Below, one piece after another: positions 45,513 to 56,784 of a stretch of 64,000 nt of DNA. The stretch is from Volutella citrinella (Eukaryota; Ascomycota; Sordariomycetes; Hypocreales; Nectriaceae): contig JAWZSP010000003.1 in assembly GCA_034401135.1 (NCBI GenBank), forward strand, positions 5,456,001 through 5,520,000, in the 5' to 3' direction. The number at the start of each line of letters is the position of its first letter. Position 1 is the stretch's first letter. Position numbers and translations under genes: made by a program. The notes under the pieces were generated by a model that did no database searches, was not told the origin of the DNA, and saw only the letters and a program-made list of their open reading frames with translations.

Positions 45513-46502
45513 TTACAACTTGGAACCTCCCTTCCAATCCCTCTTCCAACCCTTTTTGGTATCAATGGCCTCCCACCAGGGATACGTCTGCGGAATGTCT
45601 GCATCCAATGATCCCTTGAAATTGACCCTTCGCTTCTCCAAGAAGCTCTGAACGCCCTCTTCCGCATCCTTTGTTCCATACAGTTCGTAAATGACTCTCG
45701 AGTCGAGCAGGTGAGCGCCCTCAGCAGTGCCTGGATTCCGCCACATGAGTTCACGATTTAGCTCCCATGAAACACCACTGCAGTTGTCGACAAATTCCTG
45801 CGCAAATTCGAGAGCACGGGGCAAGACGTCGGCGCCGGTATCGACGGTTTCGCTGAAGAGACCAGAGAAGAGAGGGTGGCGGGCTGGGTACACTGCGCCT
45901 GTGGTGATGATGTGCATGGCACGCGACATGCCGATGAGGCGTGGGAGAAAGAAGGAAGATGCAGCTTCCATGATGAGGCCTCTTCGCGCAAATACGAAGC
46001 CAATCTTGGCGTCCCTTGGAGCCACGCGTATAGCCATAGGAAGGGTTAATGTGATGCCGATGCCGACAGCTGCTCCGTTGAGGGCACCGATGACAGGCTT
46101 GCGGCATTGATGAATGGCGATTGCTGCACGTCCACCCCTGCCCAGGCGTCAGAGAATAATTCCATCGATACGAAATGCAGAAACTTACGAGTCCCTATGC
46201 TCATTCACCTTTTCATCGCTTCTTTTGAACATGGAGTCCAGGTCCGCCCCGGCACAAAACACTTTGCCATGTCCCGTCACAACGATGCACTTGACTCTCT
46301 CATCAACATCGAACAGGCCGAAAGCGAGCTGAATTTCATCTGCCATCTTTTCGGTGAATGCATTGCGCTGACTGGGTCGATGCAAAGTCAGGATCTGTAT
46401 TGGCGTTACTGATGGGCGATCTGCTGGATGGTTCCCGATTTTAATTTCGCTGAAGGCCAAGTCGGAGTATGAGCAAGGAGCGGCGGGAGTCTTGGAATCC
46501 AT
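45513..46502 (-). CDS. peroxisomal enoyl-CoA hydratase/isomerase (crotonase) with SKL tail
   Basis: Two exons (46502-46189 and 46137-45513) give 312 residues. Crotonase marks: LTLHRPSQRNAFTEKM, the oxyanion-hole segment GHGKVFCAGADLDSMF, CRKPVIGALNGAAVGIGIT, and FVFARRGLIMEAASSFFLPR where the glutamate fits the general acid/base. The protein ends in SKL, a textbook PTS1 signal for import into the peroxisome matrix, so beta-oxidation of a CoA ester is likely (hydration or double-bond shift). No signal peptide is present. Only one of the two usual catalytic glutamates is obvious, which leaves isomerase or hydratase open. Confidence 0.92.
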
Positions 46503-48176
46503 GACGGAAATTGGACGAGTATTGACTTTAAAAGATGTCAGTGATGTATTGCAGCTTTAAAGAGACGTGAAGAGTCCATTTTATGCATCAGCAAATTTGC
46601 CTCGGTAGAAGTAAACCGAAAAGGGATAATGCTGGAGCCTCGGCTAGACGGCGACCCAACATTATAATAGTCATCATCCAAACAAAACCAACACTCATCG
46701 TAAAAGGGTATTGGGAATCTGAGAGAATAATAGCACAGTATCCTTTCAGCAAGTTCACGTGCAGTGCTAGCTGGTGTGGTTTTGTCAGGAGCGTGTTCAG
46801 CATTGGGCCCAGATGCCCCGCTCGATTGTTTGGAGCACTTGGCCATGTCATAGGAGCCGCTTCAGCACGAGCTAGAACTCTTAAGCCAAGTCTCAGTTGG
46901 CTCATGGACTAGAATACCAGCAATCAGTGTCGGCGAGAGCCTCGGGTTTCGGCCAGGACATAGGTCATCTATTGCGGGGCAGAATTTGTGGATAAGGGAA
47001 GGCGACGTAACCGGCTGTCAGGCTTAAAAGGCGGGAGAGTGTGGAAGGTCAAAGTGTGAAGTTCTGGGCGTCGAGAGACAAAGCTTGCTCCAGAAGCACA
47101 AAAGAGGCAGGCAGAGAAGGGCCGAGCCATATCACGAGTTACACAGCCCACGGTTGCGGCGGTGGCAAAGACCAAAGTTCAACGGGAATAGGATCAATGG
47201 CAGAATCCGCGACACACCAAGAGGGGGTTCCAAGCATGCTCTGGAGAATCCCGAAATAGGTGCGCTTGCAGTTCACAAAAGGCTCCCGGCGGGTGGGTTT
47301 GCCTTGTGGGGACACATGCGTCGAGAGTGGGTGAGATGCATTTTTAACTTGCTGCTCAGGGCAAACAAAAGGCCAGGCACAAGGGAGAGGCGAATGAAGG
47401 GGCTGAGCTGCGACCAGTGATGGCGTTGGCCAAGACCTGAACAGTATTACGCCAAGACTCTGGGAGTGGGGTTTCTCTGAGTCGTGGCAGACTCGCCTTG
47501 GCAAATCTCGTAACCTGGTCCACCACTATCACACTGCAGTCCTCATTCGAACAAGCTGCAGTCATCATCATCAGCAGGCCCCCACAACCTACCTTGAGCC
47601 TTCACCATTTTTCGGGCATAAATCACCAAGAGAACTTTGGACGAATATATGCACCTTCTCAGTGACCTCGTATTCTGAATTTGACTGGGATGACACCATG
47701 TCTTACCTGGCCGTGGCTGGCAGAAGTGCTGGAGCGGATGTCATTCGCTTGTTGAGAATTTCAGCCATCATGGGCACTCCCGGCTGATTGCATGTTAGAC
47801 AGTTGAACAACATGAAGATTAGTACTTTGGTGCTCAGCCACTCTCTCTTAGCCACAAGAAAAGAGTCTTGGTCAATCCGCAGCAAACAACTGATGACGGC
47901 GGACACTCGGCGCAGCAGCCGTAATCACAGGACATTTCTTGACCAACTCGGACGCATATGCTTACCACAGGGCGCATGTGTACTCCCCATTGAGCTAATA
48001 AAAGACTGAAACCTCTTTTGCCTCTACCTCGGGCACAAAGCTTCTCGGTATAAGAGTGAGCCGGCGGCCTCGTCTACTTGTTCAAAGCAGCGAACTCTCC
48101 AGCCCCCAAACTCCAAGTCCACAACACAGCCCAACACTTGAACCCACAACCTAACACAGAAACCCAGTTCATCAAA
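46503..48176. other. intergenic, about 1.7 kb
   Basis: Upstream regions of the hydratase gene and of the secreted-protein gene. Many short overlapping ORFs, none with a domain or signal peptide. Confidence 0.4.
48049..48054 (+). promoter_or_regulatory. TATA-like box of the secreted-protein gene
   Basis: TATAAG 128 bp before the start codon at 48177, within a normal distance for a fungal promoter with a roughly 100-nt leader. Confidence 0.4.
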
Positions 48177-48702
48177 ATGGTTTACTTTAACACCAAGTTC
48201 CTTGCCCTCCTTCTTGCTGCGCCGCTGGCGCTGGCTGCACCGGCCGTGTCGGATGTTGATGGCAGCGCCGCAGTTCTGTTTGCGCGCAGCGGCACCAACT
48301 GCGCGCACGAGCACAAGGATAAGGGACTTGTAAGCTCTAACAATCTCCCAAGTTGATTGAAACATTAGTTGACAGCAGCGCAGCGCGAGGAAGCAGAGCA
48401 GTGCGCCCAGGAGCTTTACGCCAAGAACGAGCAATCTTGCTCTGGCAGCGCGAGAGGCAGCGTGCTCTGCAGCCGATCTGCGACAACTATCATTGGCACC
48501 GCAGTCAACCAAGGCCTGGCGTCGTCCTGGTGGTTAGTTTTATATCCGCCATAACGACCAACCTACTAATTCTTTTACCAGCAAGCATGTTGCCGATGCC
48601 GTCAAGATGATCCTGAGTGACTGCGACCCGGACCGTAAGCTGGTTGGCGGCACCCACTTTGCATATGGCAATGGATTTCTCGAAGTCAAGGTTACGCTCT
48701 AA
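48177..48702 (+). CDS. small secreted protein, candidate effector
   Basis: Three exons (48177-48329, 48369-48532, 48582-48702) give 145 residues. A signal peptide (MVYFNTKFLALLLAAPLALA) ends near residue 20; the mature part has six cysteines (TNCAHE, QCAQEL, QSCSGS, LCSRS, WWCKHV and SDCDPD) and a glycine-rich C-terminus (GGTHFAYGNGF). Introns have good donors (GTAAGC, GTTAGT) and acceptors (TTAG, CCAG), and all three joins keep the frame. The pattern of length, signal and even cysteine number matches fungal apoplastic secreted proteins. I recognise no named family; antimicrobial or effector roles are only inferred. Confidence 0.72.
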
Positions 48703-49518
48703 GTCCATAGGGCTGTTGGGATTGCAGGACGTTATTCTGGCTGGCTATTAGGCCATCACTTTCCTTTATGTTTTGTGACTAGATTCCGCAACGGCGGCTC
48801 ATGAATTTATACATGCCCGCTGCCCACCTTTAGTCCTGGTGTTTCGCATTTGCCACTCCAAACAAGCCGATGACTGTCATGATGTACAACTCAATTAGAA
48901 CCTGACTTCCCCCATCGAGGGGCTATCATCTTCATCGTGTTTTCAGCCTTCGAGAATGTGGATCCATAGTCGAATACCTATTTGCAAGTTCCGATCGCTT
49001 ACTCGAGGCCCAGAGTTTCTGGACTGCCGCGTGTAGCCACCACTCTTGACTCAGCCTTGCAGGATCGTTTCTTTGCATCGACAGATGTCGGAAGTCTCAC
49101 CAATCGGTTCATGCACCTTTGGCTGCCCCATCTCACTGAGTAAGCGCAGGCCGCTCCCCAGCAAAGGGCCTTCATCGCTCAAACTTTCTCCAGCACCGTA
49201 AGCCGAGACCAATTCAGCAACTCATCACGCGTTATCGTCTTCAGTTTTTTATTTTTCCGACCAGAAACTCCTCGACATACTCCAACACCTCCTCAGACAG
49301 AACGTCTTTGAGAGCAATCACCACGCTCGCCTACTCTTCCCCGACCTATTCCTCTCCCCTCCACCCGAACCAAGCCGAGTGAGTTCCTACCGCGCCGCCC
49401 CCTACCACTCTACGCTCCCCAGCCATGGAACAGCTGCTCGCTTCCTTCCAGAGGTGACCCTCCCTTTACTGGAATACATCTCTGCTCTGGCCCAACCCGC
49501 TCTCCTTCTGCCCTGACA
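48703..49518. other. intergenic with a possible orphan gene 5' end
   Basis: The last 300 bp are pyrimidine-rich like a fungal 5' leader and hold an ATG at 49425 opening MEQLLASFQR, followed at once by a GTGACC donor-like site (49454). No downstream exon follows because AT-rich sequence begins 65 bp later. This may be a gene start cut off from its body, or chance. Confidence 0.3.
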
Positions 49519-49825
49519 TTCTTTTTTAAAAAAAAAATTTAATTATAAAATATAATAACTAAAATATATCTTAATAATTATTTAAATCTACTTTTTATTT
49601 TTATTAATATTTTTATATTTTATATAATATTTCTATTTAAGTATATTATATATTTTCTTATTATTAGATAATTTTAGTTTCTTTTTTTTTATAAAAAATT
49701 AAAAATAAATAAATATAATAACTATTTAAAATTATATTTTTTTATTTATATTTTTTTTTTATATTTTTTTATTTATATATTTTTATTTATATAGGATTTC
49801 TATTTAGATATACTATATCATTTAT
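49519..49825. other. sharply bounded AT-rich block
   Basis: About 300 bp made almost only of A and T with long T and A runs and many TA steps, between sequence of ordinary GC content. No coding potential. Such blocks in ascomycetes arise from repeat-induced point mutation of old transposons or as AT-rich isochore remnants. No terminal repeats or transposase remnants are visible, so the origin stays open. Confidence 0.7.
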
Positions 49826-51041
49826 CACAGCTATATTAGTATAACAATCAGGTAGGTTCCTAACTGTGTAAACCTAGTACAATATACTAGGGGTTTATAT
49901 TAGTAGAATTAATATAGTGTATACTCTAAGTAATATCAGTCGATCTTTGTAGAAGATCTCAGGTCACGTCTAGTAATAGTCAAACAGGTGTTTAAGGTAA
50001 CTAAGTTATATTGATAGCTGAAGAGCCACTCATTCTAGATGTGCACTCTTCAGGAGTCTATATACTAAGTTAGTCGGTATGTAGTCTACCTTTCTTCCGA
50101 CCGATTGTTGTGTTATCAGTCGCAGTTGCGACCGCCTCTCTAAATGTCGGTCGCTGCGTACGACCTGATTGGTTGGCTCCCTAGCTGTTCTATGGGGGTT
50201 CTTCCGTTCCGTGCGGCTATCCGCTACGACAGGGTAGAATACTGGCGTAATGGTCATCAGTGACCCGTTTTGAAACATGGACCAAGGAGTCGTCTTCGTA
50301 TGCGGGTGCTCGGGTGTCAAACCCCTACGCGTAATGAAATTGAACGTAGGTGAGAGCTTCAGCGCAACATCGGCCGATCCTGATATTCTTGGATAGATTT
50401 GAGTAAGAGCATACGGGGCCGGACCTGAAAGAAGGTGAACTATGCCTGTGTATGGTGAAGCCACAGGAAACTCTGGTGGAGGCTCGCAGCGGTTCTGACG
50501 TGCAAATCGATCGTCAAACATGGGGCATGGCGGCGAAAGACTAATCAAACCTTCTAGCTGGTTTCCGCTGAAGTTTCCCTTACTATAGCAGTGTTGAGCT
50601 TAGTTTTATGAGGTAAAGCGAATGATTAGGGACTCGCGGGCCATCGCTGGACTCTTTGCTGGGCCCTACTTGTGTAGGTTGCCTGGCCTAGCACGGGATT
50701 GCGCTGCGAGTAAAGAGTGTAGCCATTCTGTTTGCTCGGGATAGTACACCTAGTTGGTACGGCTGATGTATCCTTCCTTCCAGTTGTATCCGCTCTCCGG
50801 GGATCGGGCTCGGGATTTCACGTCGTTCCATCCATCGTCATCTTCCACCCATAGAGACCTAGCTTATGGCGCTGGCCGATGCGGTGCCGCTTCAAGTTCT
50901 TAGTCAAGATGGTTGAGATGATGTTCAAGCTACACTACAACAGCCTCCCCTTTGCTTACTCTCACCGGGAATCTAACAACTCTGAAAGCAGGAAATAGTG
51001 CTGAGCCAGGTACGACCCGCAAGCGAATTATCTAAAGTGAT
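49826..51041. other. non-coding stretch right of the AT-rich block
   Basis: Composition returns to normal over about 200 bp. A hairpin, listed separately, lies close to the block. The 172-codon ORF on minus (50030-50548) has no domain or signal and an odd residue mix, so I do not call it. Confidence 0.4.
49873..49891. repeat. imperfect hairpin CCTAGTA / TACTAGG
   Basis: Seven-bp inverted arms about a 5-nt loop, with partial outward symmetry (AAACC..GGGTTT), about 50 bp from the AT-rich block. May be a transposon-end relic; no partner copy was found. Confidence 0.3.
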
Positions 51042-51746
51042 TCAAAGTCCGCCTTCGAGATATACAGTCATGGATACCGCAAACAGGCACGTGTTATTCT
51101 TGTCCCCCGCTCGGGCATCGACTTCGAGTTTCCAGGTACCCTCCCTCACGAACATCTTCAGAATCGCCATATCAAGCAATGCAGAGCTCCTGCCACTCCC
51201 TGGAAGATACTCGACGTGACCGCCGTCGGCATCGCGCAGATCCAAGTTGGCCATGTCGCCCAATCGCCTGGTTTGGAATGGGATGGTCAAGGACTCGCGT
51301 TTCTCACGACCGCCATCGGCAAGCTCGGCCGACGAACTTACTGTCAGAGTGGCATTTTCGAGGGTATCCGGAAGCTGTAGCTCTTGCTGCTTAGCCGGGT
51401 CCAGAGAACCCGAGAGGTAGACGAAGAAGATGCGGTCGCTATTAAACCCGTAAAGCAAGGTTAGTGGGGAAACGCGCCATGCTGCAAGCTTAACCTGATA
51501 TAAGGAGAATAGAACTTACGTTTGAATTGGCAGTGGGGCAACCTCGAGGTTCCTGATGTGATAGATCTGCTCCTCCTTGGGCACTAGATCATAGAGTACG
51601 CCATTATTCCCAGGCACGGCATTGCGGTCGGACTGGGACATTGCGCTGCCGCCCACGTTGAGGGGCAATTGAACCGCGGGTTGACTAGCGACACCTAGGA
51701 CGCCGGCGCAAAGAGTCAACAAGTGCAAAAGAAATGGGCGGCGCAT
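51042..51746 (-). CDS. secreted protein of unknown family
   Basis: Two exons (51746-51520 and 51438-51042) give 207 residues. MRRPFLLHLLTLCAGVLGVA is a good signal peptide, which is why I prefer Met51746 to the in-frame Met nine codons upstream (51773). The mature part has YDLVPKEEQIYHIRNLEVAP, then after an 81-nt intron RIFFVYLSGSLDPAKQQ, a strand-rich region (NATLTVSSSAELADGG) and LKMFVREGTWKLEVDARAGD before a short tail. One N-glycosylation sequon and few cysteines. It looks like the start of an extracellular beta-sandwich or a lumenal domain of a longer protein; a further 3' exon encoding a membrane anchor cannot be excluded. I recognise no domain. Confidence 0.6.
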
Positions 51747-52896
51747 ACTGGGTGTCGCAGCGCACTTTTTCACGCGATTCGATTACCACGTAATGTTCGC
51801 TGAAGAATAATTCCCTTAGAAAGTGTTACACAACTGAGAGATAGAGGGGGGGGATAAAAGTGTGGTCGATTGCGAGAGGCAGGTTGCTAAACCTAGCGCC
51901 GAGGTTTCTTTTGAGAATTTAAGAAAGAGAAGGAATGCAGAGGGACGAAAGTCAAAAGCTGGTGGACGTGGGGGCTGTGTTTCTCTTACGTGGCATCGTC
52001 TCAGATTCATGCACAGCCGCCTCGGCCCGTTTCGTCCGGGGGTATTGGGGGTTGTTGGTCGATGGTGCTTGGCAGCCTCGGCAATGCGTTGCTTCGCTTA
52101 TACGAGGCTGTTGGTTAGGCGGCATACAGCTCCCACCAGTCAAGTATGCAGGCTTTGAAGTATTATTCATGTTTCTCCACTTCTTCTGCAGCAACAGACG
52201 GCCGATTTTAGGACCCCAAGACATGAAACGAGGTTGTTGGTTGAGCGGCAGTCAAGTTTCTCCTTGCGTGCAGCCATACGAGTGCAAGGAGAGGCCTTTC
52301 TCATCCTATGGGATCGACATACATGCATCATACGAGACTGTTGGCCATGCGTTATCAGTCTTACGCTGGGGATGCAAACTTCCTGGTCTCTTGCTCCTTG
52401 TCTAACACTCGACATCTGTCGAGCTTTGCTTCCCGTCAGTGTCAGGAATCCACTTGGCGGGCAGGACAGCGCACCAGCTGTTGGCGTGGTTGGGACAGTG
52501 GCTTCTGAAACAGTCCTTGCAGATGCCCGGTTAAATGAAATCCGCCCCCAAATTACATTGGCAACGGGTCTTCCGGCTGGGAATGTTGGTGATGTGCTCC
52601 GACCACCATGGAAATGAAACCAACCCTGGCACGCCAAGGTATACACGCACCTCTAGTGCCGTATCCATGAATGGGTAGATGTTGGTTACTAGGCCGCAGC
52701 ACGGTGTATCCAGAACGCCTGCTTTGAAGATTGCGCCATGAGGGGGAGCGTCCCGAGTCCTATTTGTATAAGGTAGCCTCCGTCGCAGTCTACAGAATGA
52801 CCTGTTCAGAAACAGAATCATGGTCCTCACAGTCTCACAACGACTACCTTACGCGCCAATTTCTTCTTTGTCCCCCATATCTTTCACGTTTTGAAC
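51747..52896. other. intergenic, about 1.1 kb
   Basis: Divergent upstream regions of the two flanking secreted-protein genes. Overlapping ORFs on both strands show no domain. A loosely repeated CGAGRYTGTTGG motif recurs near 52110, 52230 and 52340. Confidence 0.4.
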
Positions 52897-54586
52897 ATGA
52901 AGCTTCTCGATCCTCTCCTCAAGGGAATTCTTGCGGCTTTAGTCGCGGCAGACACCATTTCTGCCGACTACGTGAGGCCCAAGCAGAAAGTCACCGAGTA
53001 CATTGCACTTGGAGATTCCTATACCGCAGGCACCGGTGCCAATGGTAAAGATGAGACCTTTGCGGGATCTGCGAGGCGCGGGAAGCGATCCTACCCCATG
53101 CTCATGTCCCAGGACAAGCACAATTGGGGCTTTGTCAATGGCGACGAGGATCTACCCCGTTTCAGCTTTCACGCATATACGGGTGACAAGACAACGGAGC
53201 TCATAACGGAGCAACTGAAACAAGGCTACTTCAAGGAAGAGAGGGATACAATGCGCGGTCAGCATTTTGGGAAGCCTCAGGTCGCTGTCATGACCATTGG
53301 CGGCAACGATGCTATGCTCTCAAAGTAAGTGACAAAAACATGTTGCCTGTTGGCTTTGGTTACTGACTTATGAACTCCACAGGGTCTTGAATGACTGTAT
53401 CTACCACGGATGGAAGCCAAATAACTGCGAAGAGACTCTCGCAGCGCTTGACGAGGCAATCAGTAACGGCGAACTCAGGGAGAAGATCAGCGTCGCCTTG
53501 GACAAGGTAGTCGAAGCTGGGCGCAATGCCAGAGGCGCCGAGCCGCCCGAGAGCTTCCAGGTCTACGTTCTGGAGTACATCACTTTCTTTGAGGAAGACA
53601 TGTCCCCCGCGTGCAATGATGTTACATGGGCTCTTTGGTGGAAGCCCTGGGGCGACTACCCGAAGCTGACCGTCCAGCTGCGCACGCGGCTGAACGACTT
53701 CGTCCGACGAGTCAACGCCTTGATCAAGGACGTGGCCAAAGAGCAAGAGAGACGGGGGGTCATCTTCGTCGAGGGGCTAAATGACGTGTACAAGGGACAT
53801 CGGTTCTGCCCCCCTGGAGCGAAGAAGGAACAGGACGAATTCACCATCTGGTTCTGGTCCAAGTACTCGGATCCAGACAATGCAAGCGAAGGGCCCAGTC
53901 CTCTCAAGGTTGATCCAGCCCAACAGCTCTTGGACTTCGTTTTCCCCGGTCAGAACAAGGTGGTTCCCCAGAGCGGCGACGTCAACACCCCGTTTCCATG
54001 GGAGTGGGAAGGTGCTGAGAAGTATCCTGATTTCGAGTCACTGTCGGCCGCGATACAGGACAGCGTCCAGACACAGGAGTGGCTTTACGAGCTGCCGCTA
54101 TGGGTGGTGCGTTCATTCCACCCCAAGGGTTCGGCGTACCAAGAGCATGCCAATCTGCTGTTCGCTGCAATGGCAGACAACAGGGAGCAGGTCGATACCC
54201 AGGCGGAGGAAGAAAGCAGGAGGAAGAAGGAGGAGGAGCAAATGGAGAAGAAGAAAGAGCAGGAGAAGAAGCAAGAGGAGGAGCTGAGGAAAGAAATAGA
54301 GGGCGACAAGAAGAACGAGGTCACCTGCAACTCGTGGTGGAAGGCGCTTTTCGACCATTTTGAAATCCGTGGCAAAGGCGTCCCCGAGGACAAGATGGGA
54401 AGCAACGGAGAGCTTCTGAAGAAGGAGATTGAGGGTTGCGGGGCCCTGACGGCTTGGAACTTTAAGAAAACAGCAGTTCACGAGTATGAGTGGTTCGCGA
54501 GTGGCAATCTGCCAATTGGCACGAAGAAGTGCGTTGGAAACGCCCTCAAGACTGCTGGTGGGTCATCAAACGGCAACTGTAAATAG
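52897..54586 (+). CDS. secreted SGNH/GDSL hydrolase with K/E-rich coiled-coil insert
   Basis: Two exons (52897-53324 and 53383-54586) give 543 residues. An N-terminal hydrophobic segment (about 5-20) suits secretion. SGNH marks: block I EYIALGDSYTAGTGAN with nucleophile Ser41, block III TIGGNDAML, and a block V-like FHPKGSAYQEH near residue 410 that would supply the His. These enzymes cleave ester bonds of lipids or acetylated sugars. Unusual is a highly charged helix (EEESRRKKEEEQMEKKKEQ and onward, about 430-475) after the catalytic core, followed by a Trp-rich C-terminal domain with three cysteines. The charged segment could dimerise the enzyme or bind wall polymer. The substrate is not readable; the C-terminal domain is unknown to me. 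Confidence 0.85.
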
Positions 54587-55474
54587 AGTGATTATAAAAT
54601 CATGGGGCAAGGGCTGACAAGCTAGGGGAGAGGGGGGCATTGAACAGCTCGTGTCCCTCACGCCAAGACTTTCTGCGTACGACTCTCTCCTCCACCATGG
54701 CCGGTTCTCCTACAAGCAGTCAGCCACCTGTGGATGGTTCTCCCAGCATGGAGGAACCAAAGTGTCACGGTTAAATTGGGAATCGTTTCTTCATTTGAGA
54801 TGCGGATGAATCGTGCCTTTTTTGCACAGGTCAGATTGGCACATGTTTCCCACAAGGTGTCGACGAGCCTAAGCACTCCGATCCACATATGGATGATTTG
54901 GATTCTTTTCATGACCCGCCGGCTGATGTAACCCATCTAGATATATGGTTAACCCTCGAGCACTTCCAAGCAGTGGACTGTGAGGCTGGCGGTAACGACC
55001 AAGTCGGCATCTCAGCCGTCAATGCAGACCCAAACACCATTATTAAGAAGAGCCTCCAGAAATGCAAGCCCGAGAAGGTTGCTACTCTTTTCGCCACCAC
55101 TCTGCTAGTCCTGTCCACCCGCCTTATGATATTCTGTAATGCTCTATTAGCATGACCTACATTTTGTATAACTCCCTTGTCCCCATCTGTCTCGAGAACA
55201 AAGGTGCCAAAAGGGAGCCGGATGCATTGCCATCATCAGCCTCAACAAGCCGACTGTCTTGTTGGGCACCTCGACGGCTCGGTGGTGCAGAACCAAAGCT
55301 GGATGATTGGTCGACGCTGGCGGTTCTGCAATCAACATCATCGGAAGGAATCACCCACCACGGTGGCCAATCTAAACTGAATTTTGCGTCTTCCTTTTAT
55401 ATATTTAAAACAAATTCGGACTAGAGCATATAACACAAGCTGAATAATAACAGGTCATAAAAACCCGTTTTCTT
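54587..55474. other. intergenic with one doubtful ORF
   Basis: 3' flank of the SGNH gene. A frame opening near 54809 and closing at 55155 gives acidic sequence (HMDDLDSFHDPPADV) then a hydrophobic end. An ATG at 54697 (MAGSPTSSQ) may be its first exon, but the splice is weak. I do not call it a gene; it may be a relic. Confidence 0.25.
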
Positions 55475-56323
55475 TTATACTTGTAAAGCCTCCCACTTGT
55501 CCAGCTTAGCCAGCCATTCCTTAGCCTCATCAAGCACCTCTTCCTCGCCGTTGCTGGTAGCGCCTTTTGCCACCGCCTGCTCCATTCTAAGCTGCAGCGT
55601 ATGCACTGGGGCGCGCATAGGCAGCCAAGCTTTGCCAATAGGCACGCAGTCATTCACAAAGGTAAAAATGGCCTGCTGGTACCAGATGTCGTTGTCCTTG
55701 GCCGCCTGGGCCATAACCTCGGGAGCAAAGGCAGCAGCAGCGTCGGGGAAGCGTGCTAGCTGCTCCCGACACGGCGTGTACGGCGGGTTGTTGCCATCGG
55801 CGATCCACTCAAATAGGTCCTTCATGAACGGCTGCATTTGCTCCGCAGAGTGAACACGCTCCGTCAGGGAACGGGTGTAAACAAAGTCAAACTTGCTTTC
55901 TGTGACCCAGACCGCCTCCAGATCCGCCGCAAAACGGCCAATGAGGCCAGCGTTTGTGATGACGTGCTGGCTCTGCGAAACAAACGATGTGTGGATGTTG
56001 AAAGGTGGCAACTTGAATGCTGCGAGGGCCGCCACGGCTGGCCTATACGGCTGGAGCTGTTCAAAGGGCAGCTTTAGCACAATCGAGTACAGGGCGATTT
56101 GGTGTAGCTGTAGTGAGTCGAAATCCTCATCCTTGATCGGTGATGTAAGGATTGATGAGATGGCCGCCACGGTTGCGGGCTCTGCTGCACGCGACTTGAC
56201 CACCGTCACAGCCTCGTCGTCATCCTGGTTGAAAATGCTTCCCCTCGCTGACCAGAGGATCTCTGGCACCTTTGCGGCAAAGGCGTCTGCATCTAGAGTA
56301 GCGAGCTGCTGTGGGTTACTCAT
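55475..56323 (-). CDS. intronless 282-residue protein of unknown function
   Basis: One exon, 282 residues, mostly helical and rich in Ala, Gln and Leu. The middle part (AALAAFKLPPFNIHTSFVSQ, then IGRFAADLEAVWVTESKF) and the tail (MEQAVAKGATSNGEEEVLDE) show no known motif, no signal peptide and no membrane helix, so a soluble cytosolic or nuclear protein is likely. A TATATATA box at 56392-56399 lies 69 bp before the start codon. The frame is clean over its whole length with normal codon use, so I take it as a real gene. It may be lineage-restricted. Confidence 0.62.
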   Translation of the reverse strand: MSNPQQLATLDADAFAAKVPEILWSARGSIFNQDDDEAVTVVKSRAAEPATVAAISSILTSPIKDEDFDSLQLHQIALYSIVLKLPFEQLQPYRPAVAALAAFKLPPFNIHTSFVSQSQHVITNAGLIGRFAADLEAVWVTESKFDFVYTRSLTERVHSAEQMQPFMKDLFEWIADGNNPPYTPCREQLARFPDAAAAFAPEVMAQAAKDNDIWYQQAIFTFVNDCVPIGKAWLPMRAPVHTLQLRMEQAVAKGATSNGEEEVLDEAKEWLAKLDKWEALQV

Positions 56324-56784
56324 ACCGGGCAGATGACAGTGCAGAGTGTTGGTTGTAAAAAGGAGAATACAAGTCTGAAAGTTGTGCTTTGTATATATAG
56401 GGTAAAAAGCTCATCAGCGTTATGACAAGAACTCGCAGTAATAAGTACTTTAGAGCAAGAAGCTTCAGCCGCACCCAACTAAGCCAGATTGTACTATAAT
56501 AAGGTGCGGCTGATATTGAATTGTTGCCTGATTGCGCCAAGTGGGGTCTGACCCCTGTACCCCTCTTAATAAATACCACCCTGCCTATCGCTGAGTCGCC
56601 GTCAACGCGGATAACCGGCAACCCGTAAGCCTCAGCCGCTTGTGCATTTCAATAACCTATCTCATAGAGTGCTCTAAGGCTCAACTTTTATACTAGCCCC
56701 ACAGGGCCCGTGCGGGCCTCGCGCGACGGCGGTGGTACCACCAACGTAGGAGGATGAGACTGCAACAAGAAACTACTGAGGGCC
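56324..56784. other. intergenic, promoter and relic upstream
   Basis: Holds the promoter of the helical-protein gene and the sequence upstream of the F-box relic. No F-box or other domain is visible in any frame here. Confidence 0.4.
56392..56399 (-). promoter_or_regulatory. TATA box of the 282-residue protein gene
   Basis: TATATATA on the minus strand 69 bp before the start codon at 56323, inside an AT-rich leader. Confidence 0.5.

Noticed and set aside
49519..49895. Transposon or LTR element
   Set aside because: No terminal repeats, target-site duplication or transposase/reverse-transcriptase fragment could be seen; left as an AT-rich block and a hairpin.
50030..50548. 172-codon minus-strand ORF near the AT-rich block
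   Set aside because: No signal peptide, membrane segment or motif, and no intron-bounded continuation.
52108..52350. Loose CGAGRYTGTTGG repeats about 110-120 bp apart
   Set aside because: Units diverge beyond the core, spacing is uneven and no array structure emerges.
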